Assembly (NCBI RefSeq): GCF_000002425.4
Contig: NC_037261.1
Location: forward strand, 1,782,659-1,846,658
DNA: 64,000 nucleotides
Source of the DNA: Physcomitrium patens
Taxonomy: Eukaryota > Streptophyta > Bryopsida > Funariales > Funariaceae
Direction: 5' to 3'
The translations under genes were made by a program, and so were the position numbers. This document shows, piece by piece, positions 49,433-61,800 of this stretch; positions within the stretch are counted from its first letter, which is position 1, and each line of letters begins with the position of its first letter. The notes beneath the pieces were generated by a model. It saw only the letters and a list, made by a program, of their open reading frames with translations. It was not told the origin of the DNA and did no database searches.

Positions 49433-50879
49433 TAAAAGGTACTTGGGCTTTGTTCAAAGAAATCTATATCCAAATCAATTGAATAAAAGATACAAAATGC
49501 ATTGTGGATTGGAACTTTGCTTGTTGCATTTTGCATAATATACTAGCTGATTTGAGCAATGTGTGGACATTTGAATTCATTGAGACTTGCTAAGAATGAT
49601 TAGAGAATTTTGCTGCCACATCAAGAGGCGATTTTCTTTAGAGAAATGATTTTGGACAAAGCAATGGCATATAATTATGCGTTGAGTGTTTTACCAATGT
49701 ATGATTCAAACTAGAAGATTGAGACCAAGTTTGTTGTAGTATCTTTAGCCATTAAGGTTTAGTTTGTCCACATATGGTGTTCTTTGTATATTGTGTAAGT
49801 GAAAAGAAAAAAAACAATTTTTAGTCTTACTACAACTATTCTCTTCTTTGTATTGTTGTGAAATGCATTGTGGAAGCAAGGCCTCCGAAACCTCCACTTA
49901 AGACCTCCAAAATTACAAACAACAAAGTAATATGTAAATTAAAAAACAAACTAATACAAAATACACAAACAAAGTTGAGCTCTTCTTACATGGCCAATAT
50001 GCCTTGTATAACATACACATCTATATCACTAAGTAAGAACCTTTGTACTATTACTCTATCTCTGACTTACTTCATGCATAAATCGATGGGAGATAAGTAT
50101 TACTAAAGAAGTGGTTTATTGTGGAAGATTTTGATATGGAAGAAGTTTCATGGATTGGGTGGAATGGAGAATATAGTGGATGTAGAATAGGTAAATAAGC
50201 TTTGTGGTAAGTTACTAGTTGGTTATTGATAACCTTGAGAATTAGACTGATGATTAGGTAGTTTAGTTGGTAACAGTAGGTTTTTAATGGAATAAATGGT
50301 CAAGAATTCAAAGGGTCATAAGCTTTGGAATCCGCTGGCCGACAGATCATCTTTTTGGTAGGATAAAGAGGTTGAAGAAAGAGAGATCGGAGCTAGATTG
50401 TGATAGTAATAAGCCGAGGCAAGCTTAGTACTACCTCTTTTTGTTTCTTTGTTGTTGACGAGTAATGGATAGTTTCTTAATACTGAGAAGTTGGTATGGA
50501 GTGGTAGATTGTGAGAGTCGTAAGCCGAGATATTGAATTCTATGTGATGAATTGAGAAACTGAATATAATAGGTAAGCTTAAGATCAATAATTGAATATA
50601 TATAAATCATAAAGAGAGTAAGTAGGAGATGAACGGATAAGAATATGGAAGTATTATTGAATTGATAGTCGTAGAATGGATTATGTTTTGAATTAAGATA
50701 GAAGTAGTAAGCCTTGGTGTTTTGTAGTTTGATAATTGATTTCAGATAGCTAGAGTACAGTCAATTGTGACACTAACAAACCCAATTCATATAACTAGTC
50801 TTTTTCCGTATTCGAACCCACCTCTATTAGTTCAATTGCTTTGGTATATTGAAGCTTGAATACAACAAAAACAACATTT
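49433..50879 (+). other. Flank of copia and presumed 5' LTR of gypsy family C
   Basis: No coding. The right part must contain the 5' LTR of the family C element, because a primer-binding site follows at 50880, but its start cannot be set: the 3' LTR is beyond the window. Diverged internal similarity ('gtaagccgag' with 'gtggtagattgtga/gctagattgtga') occurs at about 50390-50530. Confidence 0.5.
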
Positions 50880-50897
50880 TGGCACCGTTGCCGAGGA
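50880..50897 (+). other. Family C primer-binding site
   Basis: TGGCACCGTTGCCGAGGA is close to the TGGCGCCGTTGCCGGGGA-type site usual in Athila/Tat elements. It fixes the end of the 5' LTR just before it. Confidence 0.75.
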
Positions 50898-51301
50898 AAT
50901 GATAACAATATGAAATGTTAGAAATTGATTGTATGGGAGATGGAATTATATGTTGGATGAGAATGTGAGAAAAACCAGTTTTAGGGTTACAAATATATAA
51001 GTTATAATTCAAAGCAATATTGATTTTGTAAAGAAGAATGAAAGATTATGAGTGATAATCATGAAGGGAAGGATTATCAAAGAATTAATCGACAAGTAAA
51101 AGAAAGAGATGAACAATTATGCATAAGAAATCTCCTATGGGAATGACAAAAAAAAATTGTAGGTCCAAGTAAAACCAAAGGAAGAAAAATTCAAATTCAA
51201 ATAGCAAGGAAACCAATGATAACACCAATGGCCGCGGGAATGCCAGAAGTATCAATTGTAATACAAATGGGAGAAATAGGAGATCGAACTACAAGTAGCA
51301 C

Positions 51302-53503
51302 CATTACCTACTTTTAGTGGTTGGTCGGATTCTGATCTCAATCACCATATATCTCAATTCTTGATAGCCTGCGTGGCTAATAATGGTAGAATTGAAGACA
51401 TTTGGTTGAGATGGTTGCTAGCAACTTTAAAAGATACAGCTTTTGAATGGTATATTCAACAATTAGTGGGTAGATTTTTCAATTGGGAGGCCTTAAGGAA
51501 TGCCTTTCTAACCCATTTTAGACCAATTGGATTTGAAGATCGGCTTAGAGAAATTTTTATGAATAGCAAGATATTTGCGGAGGAATCAGTGGAGTCCTAT
51601 TATGGCTAGGTCATAGATATACTTCGTAAATGGAAAAATAATCAAATGCCAGATGTGTTTATATTGTCGATATTAATCAATGGTTTACATCCACCAAAAT
51701 TAAAAATGTTTGTAAAAGAGGCTCGACTAGCTACGGTAGAGGTATCGTTGGCACGAGCAAAGGTGTGGGAAGAATGTTATTATGATTAATTGTTAACAGT
51801 GGAGGCCACGATGATTCCAAGTTTAGGAAGCCAACAAATACAATCAAGAAATGTGTCGATGGGTAATTATCTACAAATGGCTGCATCCAACATGAGGAAT
51901 GTTATGTTGCAAAAATGAATTAATGCTACACCATTCTAAGCAATAGCGTCAATAACAATGACACCTTATTGTACATCGCCAACCTATCAACAAGTGGAGT
52001 TGCTCACAAATGTGACTATTAAAGATCCAAATAAAGCCTTGTTATTAAATCTAACAAAGAAGATGGAAGAATTGGCCGTAAATTTGGCTAAAGACAAGGA
52101 GAAACGACATAAGCCTTTTAATATGAGACCTAATGTATGGTGTAATAATTGTAAGGGACAAGGTCATTTTGATACGGAATGTCCATCACCCAAATAAATG
52201 GATATTCAATGTATATTTTGCGGAAGAAAGCACCCTATATAAAACTGTTGGCATTTACAAAGGCTAGAACAGTTCAATAATCAGACGATACAGTCAACTC
52301 AATGGGATGTTAATCAATTACAGATTGGAAATATGAGTGGTTGGAATAGTAATCGCTCAAATCAACCTAATCATCGCTTTGGAAATTTTCAAAATACTAA
52401 TTATAATCCAGTTTATGGAACAAAGATAGAAAATAGTGGAAACAGTTAAGGAGATAATCTCCAAACTATACCAATTCAGTAGTCTAATTCTCGACCAATA
52501 ACAACTAGTCAGCTAGGATCATTTACTATGGCTACTTGGAATCGACCTAATAGATATATTCCAGTAGAGACTCTAAGTGTACATGACGGTATAGGTCGAA
52601 AACCACTACGTTGCTACCGGTGTAGGCAAATTAGTCATTATGTCAATGAATGTCCTAATCTAAGGTTTATAGACGAATATGCTATAGTATGTAGAAATTA
52701 CAAGCAATCAGATTATTTTCATTATCAATGTAATGTTCCATTTGATCATAATAATCATGATCAGAAGATACAATCGATTAAGTAAATTATAGAGGAAAAA
52801 AATAACAGAACACAAGAATCACCAGTTCATTGGGTAGAGGTAGTCAAAGCTGTCCATACAAGAAATCAGCAAAAGGATAAAGGATCAATTCAACATTTGG
52901 GTGATCTTGAAGCGAAGGACCAATTTGACCCAATTATGGGGCCATCCAATCCAGGTCCTGACATGGACTCTTTACTCAATATAAGACCTGAATAGGTTGT
53001 GCACCTCAATGAGGTATCAATTACGGAGGCTTCGATTCCATGTCGAGCTGTTTCATTCTCTGCACAGTTTTGGAAAACGTCCTTTTGGTTGAAAGATCCT
53101 CTAAGAAGTATGAATTCCAAGGAACTAATATCAGATCAATTGGAAGAACAATCTTACTTGTTGAAAGAACCAATTTTATAGGCTTCGTTAAATTCAGTTC
53201 CAATAGCTTTACCAATTTCTAATATGGAGAAAATCAATTTACTTGCCACGGTGTCTAGGAATGGGAAGAAGAAACAGACATTGGAAATTATCACTAATAC
53301 AAAATCATATGATATTCTAAAAGATTTGGACACCATACAGTCCACAATCTCTATGAAGTAACTATTGGCTGTAGGACCTGAGTGCCGAACTATCTTCAAT
53401 TCTTCATTAATTTGTCGCATATCTCAAAATAAAGAAATCCGAGAAGTAAGTTTGAATCCCAATTGGGTGCATCAATGATTGATGTCTCAATTGATGGAGT
53501 GTT
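51302..53503 (+). pseudogene. Family C gag with zinc knuckles
   Basis: The gag core is FSGWSDSDLNHHISQFLIA, then DTAFEWYIQQL, LRNAFLTHFRP and KMFVKEARLATVEVSLARA. CCHC knuckles include CNNCKGQGHFDTEC (about 52140) and CYRCRQISHYVNEC (about 52612), plus a broken one near 52210. Stops are scattered throughout. The text just before 53504 (SMIDVSIDGV) leads into the protease, which resumes after the family B insertion. Confidence 0.85.
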
Positions 53504-54065
53504 TGTCAAGGATAAGAACTCGATGAAAAAAACAATTCAGACAAGTGAGCCTTCACTCAAAGAGAGGTAATAAAATATATATAAACAAGGATATATATTG
53601 AAAGAGAAACTGGAATGGCTATTGCCAAAAGACAAGAAAACTAGAGACCCTTGAAACTAGACTAGAAGCAAGAAAGGAGTTGACAAGAGTGAAGAAGCCT
53701 TCACTCTTGTCTCTATATATACTATCTAACTAGGAGCTATGTGGCGACATTCTATAGGACCTCCAATATGTGTTGACTTTGTAAAACACATGCCTTCACT
53801 TACAAGACAAGTTCTTCTACGTGTGGGCCACATAGTTACCTTGATCTTCAAGCTAACAACATGTGTGGCACATGGCCAACTTGTTGACCACGTTTCTAAT
53901 CCAAAAAGTCAATTAAAGATACCTATGAAGTCAAAGCAGCGTCTATGAAGCTTTTAGGAAGCTTCCATATTAAATACTATAGAATTTACTTACTTTTATC
54001 TACTTTTACTTATTTCTATCTATTTGTATATGTAATTACTAGCTTACATGATTATGTCCATGACA
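53504..54065 (-). repeat. Family B 3' LTR
   Basis: 562 bp, TGTCAAGG...CATGACA in plus orientation. A TATATATA box lies about 205 bp into the plus-orientation sequence. Partner at 59339. Confidence 0.96.
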
Positions 54066-54106
54066 TTATCCTCTCTTCTAGGGACGAGTTCCACAAGGAG
54101 CGATCA

Positions 54107-54355
54107 TCATATGTTGAAGAAATCTATGATGCGACGAATTGTATTTGCCACATACTCTGATCTTTGTTCTCTTCGAAGATGATTGATAGGGCCTCTCAAC
54201 CATCGGTAGTGTCCCATATCAGGGCAGGAAGACCACCCAATTATTTGATCATTGTTGAGGCCTTCATAACTTCCTTCGAATAGAATATTTGGAACACCAT
54301 CAGGAGTTGTTCCTACCTCTAGCACAATCACCAAACATCGGGAGTCCCTTCCCAA
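54107..54355 (-). pseudogene. Extra small ORF downstream of pol in family B, homologous to the family A one
   Basis: An 82-codon stretch without stops, lacking an in-frame ATG at its start because a TAA lies 12 codons upstream. It reads CLVIVLEVGTTPDG, then LFEGSY, MGHYRWLRGPINHLRREQR, EYVANTIRRIIDFF. It aligns without large gaps to residues 40-114 of the family A protein at 43808. It sits in the same place, between chromodomain and polypurine tract. The upstream basic N-terminal part is broken. I do not recognise the domain. Confidence 0.75.
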
Positions 54356-54644
54356 ATCGTGATACCAAATGCGTTATATCTTGCCATCTATTCAAGGAAG
54401 AACATGTCGTTGTTGAAGATCTTCATCTCGATTGCGTCATCTTGAAGGTTGTGACAATCATAATGTCTCATCTGACAAGTTAGCAAATGAAGGCTCTTGA
54501 GTTGAATCTGCTTGTTGTTTGTTCTCCATCTCCTGAGCGTCACTACTAAAAAGAAGCTAGGAACAAGAATTGAAAGTAGAATGTTATCTTGCCTAGATGT
54601 TATTTCTTTTATAAAGAAGATTTTCATCTTGATTTTGATGGATG

Positions 54645-54887
54645 TCATTGATGAAAAGCCTCCACCGCCTTTGCTGCATTTACAAGATTCTTTAATGGCT
54701 CCCATGTGCATTCACTAATACCATATCCGTGCCAATGGACAAGATATTCTAATTTATTTTGGCACCGCCTTGAATCTAAGACTTCTTCTACTTCAAACTC
54801 TTCATTATTATCTACTTTTATAGGAGGAGGTTGGGTTTGTCGTCTTATTCGTATATCCACCGTCTTGTATGATTTAAGAAGAGACAT
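54645..54887 (-). pseudogene. Chromodomain, family B pol C-terminus
   Basis: FEVEEVLDSRRCQNKLEYLV, HWHGYGISECTWEPLKNLV and AFHQ form a chromodomain parallel to family A 43470-43628. The preceding MSLLKSYKTVDIRI is the linker. Confidence 0.88.
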
Positions 54888-55700
54888 GTGGAATACTGGA
54901 TGGATTTTTATTGACTCCGGTAGATGTAAACGATATGCAACTGGATTAATTTGTGCAGAAATAGAAAATGGTCACAACCTTCGATAGTCCAACTTGTCAC
55001 AAGGATGAGTGGTCTTGATATTGTGACGAAGTAGCCATACTTTATCACCCAAGACAAATGATGGTTGTTCCTTTCAATAGACATCCGCATTGACCTTTTG
55101 TTGTTCTTGAGCCTCTTTTAACTACGCCTTCATCGTTGCATGTAGCTCTGATAAATGAATTGCAAAATCTTTTGCAACACGATTATCAACTTTTGAAAAG
55201 TCAAAAGTATCAAGTTGTGGATGATAACCATAATTAGCAAAGAAAGGTGTTTGTTTTATAGAAGAATGTACCATGTTATTGTAAGCAAACTCTGCCAATG
55301 GCAAAAGAGTTGTCCAATCATCTTGTTGGTAATTAATGACACATCTTAAATATTACTACAAAACTTGATTAACACGCTCCATTTGTCCATCAATTTGAGG
55401 ATGGAATGCCGAAGATAGTTTTATATCCACTTTAAGAATCTTGAAAAGCGTTCGCCAAAATCTTGATACAAATTGAGTTTCCCTATCTGATATAATATCC
55501 TTGGATAATCCATGATAGCGATAGATATTGTCAAGAAAGAGCTTAGCTATTTCTTCACCTGTGATAGATTTTGTACATGGTACAAAATGTGCCATCTTGG
55601 TAAAACAATCTACTATCACAAATATAGAGTCATAAGAACTTGAGATTAGAAGATCCGTGATGAAGTCTATAGAAACAGAAGACCATGGTTGTTTTGGAAT
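54888..55700 (-). pseudogene. Family B integrase
   Basis: Core pieces are [55 protein letters not shown] (55356-55619), then [30 protein letters not shown] (55122-55304). Stops separate the blocks, and the first catalytic region near 55640-55680 is also broken. Confidence 0.88.
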
Positions 55701-56099
55701 GGGTAATGGCTAAAGAAGTCCAAAAGGTCGATGATGAGGAATTTTTGATCTTAAGCAAACATCACATAATTGTACAAAGTCTTTAACTGCCTTCTACATT
55801 TGAAGCCACCAAAAATCCCTAGATATCAGCTCTAAAGTCTTATTATATCCAAAATATCATACTGCTGGGAAGTCATGACGAGCTTGAAGAACACGTAAAC
55901 GTGCTTCTCTTTCTGGAACATATAGGCATCCTTCAAAATAGAGTAGGTTATTCTTGAATTCAAATATAGAGGGATCATGAGATTTAGAAGAATTATTCTT
56001 GATATCATGAACAAGAGGGTCTCAAGGCATATTTAACTGGACTTGCTTAAGAAAAGTTAAATCAACAGTTAATGTTGATTTTATTGCTTGAAGATGAAA

Positions 56100-56747
56100 T
56101 TACTCCGGCTTCAAGAGAACCGTTCTTTGTTGCTTAAAAGCTACATCTCCTTCTTTTGGTGCAAGATAAGAATGTCTAGATAAGGCATCGGACAAACCTT
56201 GTTGTTTTCCTAGCCGATAAGTGATGATGAAATCGAATCTTGATAAAGACATGCTCCAACGAGCTTGGCAATGATTTAATACATGTGCTGACATAGAATA
56301 TTCGAGGTTCTTGTGATCCGCATACATGGTGACTGGACTGGAAGCGCCTTCTAGATAATGATGCCATTTTTGAAAAGAATCCACAATTACAAGAAGTTCT
56401 TTGTCGTGGATCTCATAATTGATTTTTGCTGCTGAGAATTTTCTTGAATGAAAGGCTACTGGATGAAGTTTGTCATCTGTTCCCATTTGTGATAAAACCG
56501 CACCCAAAGCAAAGTCCGATGCATCTGTTTCCATAAAGAATGCTTTGGAAAAATCAACACGATACAAGATTGGTGTAGAAACAAACGCTGTCTTCAAAGA
56601 TTCAAAAGCAACTTCTGCTTCTTGATTCCATTGGAGTTTGTCTTTACAAGTCAAACGTGTAAGTGGAGCTGTAACTTGAGAAAAGTCTTTGATGAAGATC
56701 CGATAGTAGTTGGCAAATCCCAAAAAACATTGGACATCTCTTATCAT
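56100..56747 (-). pseudogene. Family B RT thumb and RNase H
   Basis: DVQCFLGFANYYRIFIKDFS, METDASDFALGAVLSQMG, FHSRKFSAAKINYEIHDKELL, MYADHKNLEYSMSAHVLN and GKQQGLSDALSRHSYLAP. This 215-residue open block is the best preserved part of this pol. Confidence 0.9.
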
Positions 56748-56805
56748 TTTTGGGATCTTTCAGTCTATAATAGTTTGAACTTTCTTAGGATCCATCATAA
56801 GTCTA

Positions 56806-57387
56806 TCATTTGAAATGATGTAATCTAAGAAAATCGACTTGAGTAGTGTGGAACACACACTTTTCTATCTTGGCATAGAGTCCTGCATCTCTTAATTTTT
56901 GTAATACATGACAAAAATGAAGTTCATGTTCTTCTGGATTCTTAGAATAGATCAAGATGTCGTCTAGATAACAGACCACAAAATCGTCCAAAAACTCTCG
57001 AAAAACATCATTCATTAAATGTTGAAAAGCTGCTGGTGCATTTCTAACTCCTAAAGGCATGACGTTGTATTCAAAATATCCATATCTAGTTCGAAATATA
57101 GTCTTCTATTCATCTCCTTCTTCGATGAGTACTAGATTGTATGCTCCCCAAAGATCTATTTTTGTATAGATCTTAGCTTGATTCATCTGATCAACAAGTC
57201 CAGATATTAAAGGTAGTGGATATCTGTTCTTGATGGTAATCTTGTTGAGTCCTCGATAATCAACACACATCCGCAATGATCCATCTTTTTTCTTCACAAA
57301 TAGAATTGGAACTCTTGCCAAAGATTTAGAATGGCATATGAAATTCTTGGCTAGATTTTCTTCAATATACTCCTTGAGTTCAGCCAA
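56806..57387 (-). pseudogene. Family B reverse transcriptase
   Basis: Two blocks: [20 protein letters not shown] with [12 protein letters not shown] (57106-57387), and MPLGVRNAPAAFQHLMNDV with the catalytic YLDDILIYSK (56806-57060). A stop near 57103 separates them. Confidence 0.9.
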
Positions 57388-57585
57388 CTCATTTTGTCAT
57401 AAACTGTAGATTGGTCCGAATGGCGGTTGTGCTCTTTCTTGAAGGTCAATTGAGCAATCATAGGAATGATGTTCTGGGAGTATATCCGCATTCTTTTTTT
57501 CAAATACATCTTGAAATTCTTGATATTGGCTTGGAATGCCACTTGAAGTCTTTTCACCAGTAGAAACGGGTGTGGCATAAATAAT

Positions 57586-58113
57586 TTATGGTGATTCTTT
57601 CATAGCAGCATGCAAGAAAGCTTTTGTACCTATAAATACGGATTTAATTGAACTGAACTTATGACTCTCTACTTGATTAACTACATTGTTAGTTATACTT
57701 TTAGAGAAAGTAAGAGTTCGAGAAATCCAATCTTTTTGAGGGTTGTATTTTTCTAACCATGATAAACTTAAAATGACTAGATTAGAGGGAGATCTAATGA
57801 TATTAAATACTACAAAACTATTATGATCGTTGATTATTATTTCTATAGGAAGGGTTTCATGAGTAATATCTCCAGAAGACAATAGACGACCATCTATGAC
57901 TTCTACATGAACAGGTTTAGTTTTCTTTACTAAAGATATGCTATGTCTTTTAGTAAATTCTTCATCTAAAAAACACGCTGAGGCTCCTGAATCTAAAAAG
58001 GCAGAGACTTTGTAATTTTTAGGTCCTAAAATAATATTTAATGTAAAACAAGGAGAGGGCTCTAAGGAGAGAATAGGACCTTTACTAGATGTTGTGCAAG
58101 GTTCCAGCCGCAC
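57586..58113 (-). pseudogene. Family B protease region
   Basis: AFLDSGASACFLDEEFTKRH is the retropepsin active site (D-S-G-A), with HVEVIDGRLLSSGDITHE downstream. The 175-residue frame is open here, in the -1 frame relative to gag, as in family A. Confidence 0.88.
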
Positions 58114-58118
58114 GGTCC

Positions 58119-59126
58119 CTATTGTAGCTGGATAAACTCATTTTTTGACATATTGTCTTCTTTCACAGCCATACTCCTCATTTTGTGATTGCGTCGTTTC
58201 TTTGGACAATGTTGAGCAGTGTGCTTTGGTTCTCTATAATATAAACATAATCCTTCTTGACGAAGATGAGTCTTTTCTTGCTTAGTAAGAGGTTTGAAAC
58301 GTATTGCATCAATTTGCATATCCTCTACTTTCGAATGTATGTGTTGAAGAGGTGTTGGTGTTGCCATTGAATTATAGTAACGTTGAAGTCCACTTGTACG
58401 GTTCTGAGATCGAAATTCAAAAAGACGAAAGTCGCACTTCACAGCAAAGTCAATTGGTTGACTCAATGTTTGAGGATCAAGTAAGTTGAGCATTAATTTT
58501 TTTACCTCATATTGTAATCCGTAGAAAAATTGACTAATAAGTGCAGTATCATCTCACTTGATATGAGTTGCAAGTTGTCAAAATTGTGAAGCATATAACG
58601 TTACTGATTGATTGCCTTGTTTTAAAATATGGATCTTATTGATTGCAACACGAATTGCATCATGATCTCCATACATGGATCAAAACTCCACCAAAAAAGC
58701 CTCTAGATTATCCAATATTAGATCTCGTCATTCAAGAAAAGATGAAAACCACAATAGTGCTGAACCTGAAAGAAGTGTACCAATGAATCTAACTTGCGAT
58801 CTTGGAGTTGGATAGCTTTGGGATTGAAGTTCAATCACAAGTTGGACTTGATTGATAAACCCTCGAAACTTAGATCTGGTGCCATGAAACTTCTCAGGTA
58901 GGGCAATTCTTGGTTCTCTAATATTTGAAGGGCGTTCCACTATAGGAGAAAGGACATGATTTGGTGCAGATGTTAAAGCAGGTCCAACCATTTCGATATC
59001 TTCACTTCTTATCAATCTTGTTGCTCCTTGTGGTGGTAAATTGAGTTGGTGTATCGCAAGCATTAACTCCCTCAATTGCTCTTGCATTTGTGCCATTGCA
59101 CTCTTCATTTCAACAAGTTCTGCCAT
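58119..59126 (-). pseudogene. Family B gag
   Basis: The start is at 59126 (MAELVEMKSAMAQMQEQLRE, a probable coiled coil), then LPEKFHGTRSKFRGFINQVQ and SGSALLWFSSFLE. A stop-filled middle (58500-58728) follows, then the end with knuckle-like CLYYREPKHTAQHC, in which the second Cys is Tyr and the Gly pair is lost. Broken by several stops. Confidence 0.88.
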
Positions 59127-59338
59127 GATAACATTTAGAAGAGAGAAGATGTCTAATATCGCTCAAGATAAATAGAAGAGAGGACTTGAGAACAAAGAAA
59201 ATACTAAGGACAATATCAGTTTAGAAGAGGGTAATCCGCAACTTCTAATATGCTTATATCTTATCAAAAAAAAGGGGTAATCCACTCTTAATCAAGATTA
59301 GACTAAGCTTTGATATTGTAGGTGTACTCTTGTCAATC

Positions 59339-59900
59339 TGTCAAGGACAAGAACTCGATGAAAAAAACAATTCAGACAAGTGAGCCTTCACTCAAAGAGA
59401 GGTAACAAAATATATATAAACAAGGATATATATTGAAAGAGAAACTGGAATGGCTATTGCCAAAAGACAAGAAAACTAGAGACCCTTGAAACTAGACTAG
59501 AAGCAAGAAAGGAGTTGACAAGAGTGAAGAAGCCTTCACTCTTGTCTCTATATATACTATCGAATTAGGGGCTACATGGCGACGTTCTATAGGACCTCCA
59601 ATATGTGTTGACTTTGTAGAACACATGCCTTAACTTACAAGGCAAGTTTTTCTACGTGTGGGCCACATAGTTAGCTTAATCTTCAAGCTAACAACATGTG
59701 TGGCACATGGCCAACTTGTTGACCATGTTTCTAATCCAAAAAGTCAATTAAAGACATATATGAAGTCAAAGCAGTGTCTATGAAGCTTCTAGAAAGCTTC
59801 CATATTAAATACTATAGAATTTACTTACTTTTATCTACTTTTACTTACTTCTACCTATATGTATATGTAATTACTAGCTTACATGATTATGTCTGTGACA
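59339..59900 (-). repeat. Family B 5' LTR
   Basis: 562 bp, same length as 53504-54065. The leader on its left (59130-59338, minus strand) carries GGATTACCC-type units and AATATCAAAGCT, a candidate primer-binding site. Confidence 0.96.
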
Positions 59901-60278
59901 GTGTTATTATTGGGAGTACAAGTTGATGGAGGATCTAGTATAAATCTTATGAATGCCACTACAAGGAAGAAGTTGTGTTTGGATCACTTATTGCTTATTT
60001 CACTGGTTTTGAGAATGACTGACTTGAATTGAGTTAAACCTATGGATATTTTACGAAGTATTGATATAGTTATTGCGGAAATTACCTATAAAATTGATTA
60101 TATTATTTTTTGGATGCAAAGCTCTATATTATCATATTCAATTATATTGGGGCAATCGTGGTTATATCAAGCTAAAACTCGAAATGACTGGGGCCGTGGT
60201 ACATTGATAATTCGGAAAGATAATGATAAAATTGTGCTTCAAATGTATCCTATCCAATATCACCGTGTTGTGTTGTAA
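59901..60278 (+). pseudogene. Family C protease remnant
   Basis: After the insertion the text resumes as LLLGVQVDGGSSINLMNATT (D-G-G-S active site), then SILSYSIILGQSWLYQAKT, the hydrophobic loop and ILG-x-x-W of retropepsins. A stop near 60031 and others make it inactive. Confidence 0.8.
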
Positions 60279-60283
60279 CACGA

Positions 60284-61800
60284 CTATATAGTGAAAGATG
60301 ATAACATGGATCTTATTATAGAAGAGCAAAGTTAAAAGAAAAAGTCGAAAAATATGGATAAAAGGTAGGAAGGTAGTAAAACTTTTAGTAACAATGCTAC
60401 CTTTTTAGAAAGGTGACTTCTACTTACTTTGTAGGGCCATAAATAAGGCAAAACAAGGTAGATTGGAAAAATAAATAATATAGAAATCTTTAGGAAGAAG
60501 TTAAGAGTAAATTCCAGTAAAAATTACTTAAAAAAAACTAGATATTGATACCCGGAGAGGGCCGGTTGTGAACCAGGGTCGAAATCAGACCCTAGGGCAC
60601 AAAACCGAGTCTCGACAACGACTCCAGGAATCTTTGGCAGATCGGAGAATGGAGTTTGATAGAAGATTGGATAGGGTTTCTATGGGCTTTGATTTTGGGT
60701 GATTTGGAGTTGTTGTGACTTTGTAAGAGCTTTGCAAAGTCAAGGTTTGTTTCAGATGACTTGGGTTTTATGAAATAAAATAGGGTTTATATTTTGGATG
60801 ATTTCAAGAGTTTTGTAGTAGATCTATAGGTGAAATTTTTTGGGTTTATGGTTATAGTTTTTTTCAATATGTATTGTGAATTTGAACTCGATCTAATGGT
60901 TGAATTGAGGAATATTGAGGTTTAAGTGGGTGAAGGTCTCAGAAAGTAGAATTTTAGGTCCAGTGGGGATTTTTAAGATTTCTTGCAATCTACTAGTTGG
61001 ATTGGAGTGAAACTTTCATGATAGGAAATTAGACTTATTTTCCTATGTGCATGAGAATTTTGAGATCAATCGAACGGGACAAAGGAGAGATATCACCTCT
61101 AGAATATTGGCATCAAGTTTGGAGAAGGAGGCCGGCCAATACCCGAGAACATTTTTGAAGTTATCATCAATTTGGTAACTCCGATTCTTTTCAATTTTTT
61201 TGTGCTTGTTTTTAACTTATTTTTTTAGAATTTTGAAAAATTTTAATTAAGACCAACGATTTAATCATTAGTTATTGAGGTTTAAATTTGTTATAGAATT
61301 TTTTAGGATTTGGTTTACAGCTTGGTTAAGATTTGGATTAAGGTTCTATTTAGGGTTTAGAATTTGGATTAGGTTTTGGTTTAGGATTTAGGATTTGATT
61401 AGGATTTTATTTAGAGTCTAAGATTTGGTTAGAATTTGGTTTAGGGTTTAGGATTTGGATTAGAATTTGGTTTAGGATTTAAGATTTGGATTAGAGTTTG
61501 ATTAGGATTTGATTTAAGGTTTAGGATTTGGTTTAGGATTTGGTTAGGATTTGGTTGGGATTTGGTTTAAGGTTTGTTTAGGGTTTGATTTAGGATTTAG
61601 GATTTTATTAAGATTTAAGATTTAATTAGTTTTGGCCTAAAGTTTGAATGAAGTTCAATAGGATTTTAACTAAAATTAAATGAAGATTGAATTGAGATGT
61701 ATTTGAGTAATAATTTTAATTCAAATCCCCAAATCATTCAGAATTTGTGATTGTTTAAAAAGAAAGGAGAAAAAAATTTGAGTGGATTACTTTTTAATGC
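60284..61800 (+). other. Non-coding block inside family C with degenerate telomere-like repeats
   Basis: No protease or RT coding is seen across 1.5 kb. From about 60546 (TGATACCCGGAGAGGGCCGG) the sequence has the look of an LTR, suggesting an inserted solo LTR, but a clean end and target duplication were not found. From 61295 to 61640 it is a tandem array of GGTTTAGGATTTGG-type units. Confidence 0.5.
61295..61640 (+). repeat. Degenerate TTTAGGG/GGATTTGGTT-type tandem array
   Basis: Irregular 6-12-bp units such as GGTTTAGGATTTGGTTAGG and TTTAGGGTTTAGGATTTGG, with several exact TTTAGGG units (plant telomere repeat) mixed in. Confidence 0.7.

Larger units (their letters stand above)
53504..59900 (-). 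mobile_element. Complete Ty3/gypsy chromovirus, family B copy 2, nested in family C
   Basis: 6397 bp with 562-bp LTRs and target duplication GTGTT (53499-53503 and 59901-59905). On the minus strand the order is gag, protease, RT, RNase H, integrase, chromodomain, extra small ORF, polypurine tract (54066-54080). The two LTRs differ at about 26 sites by hand alignment, mostly transitions, so it is older than the family A copy. Many stops are present in all genes. Confidence 0.96.

Noticed and set aside
50806-50822. TTCGAACC-type tRNA T-loop motif
   Set aside because: No matching acceptor or anticodon stems surround it. It lies in the presumed family C LTR just before the primer-binding site.
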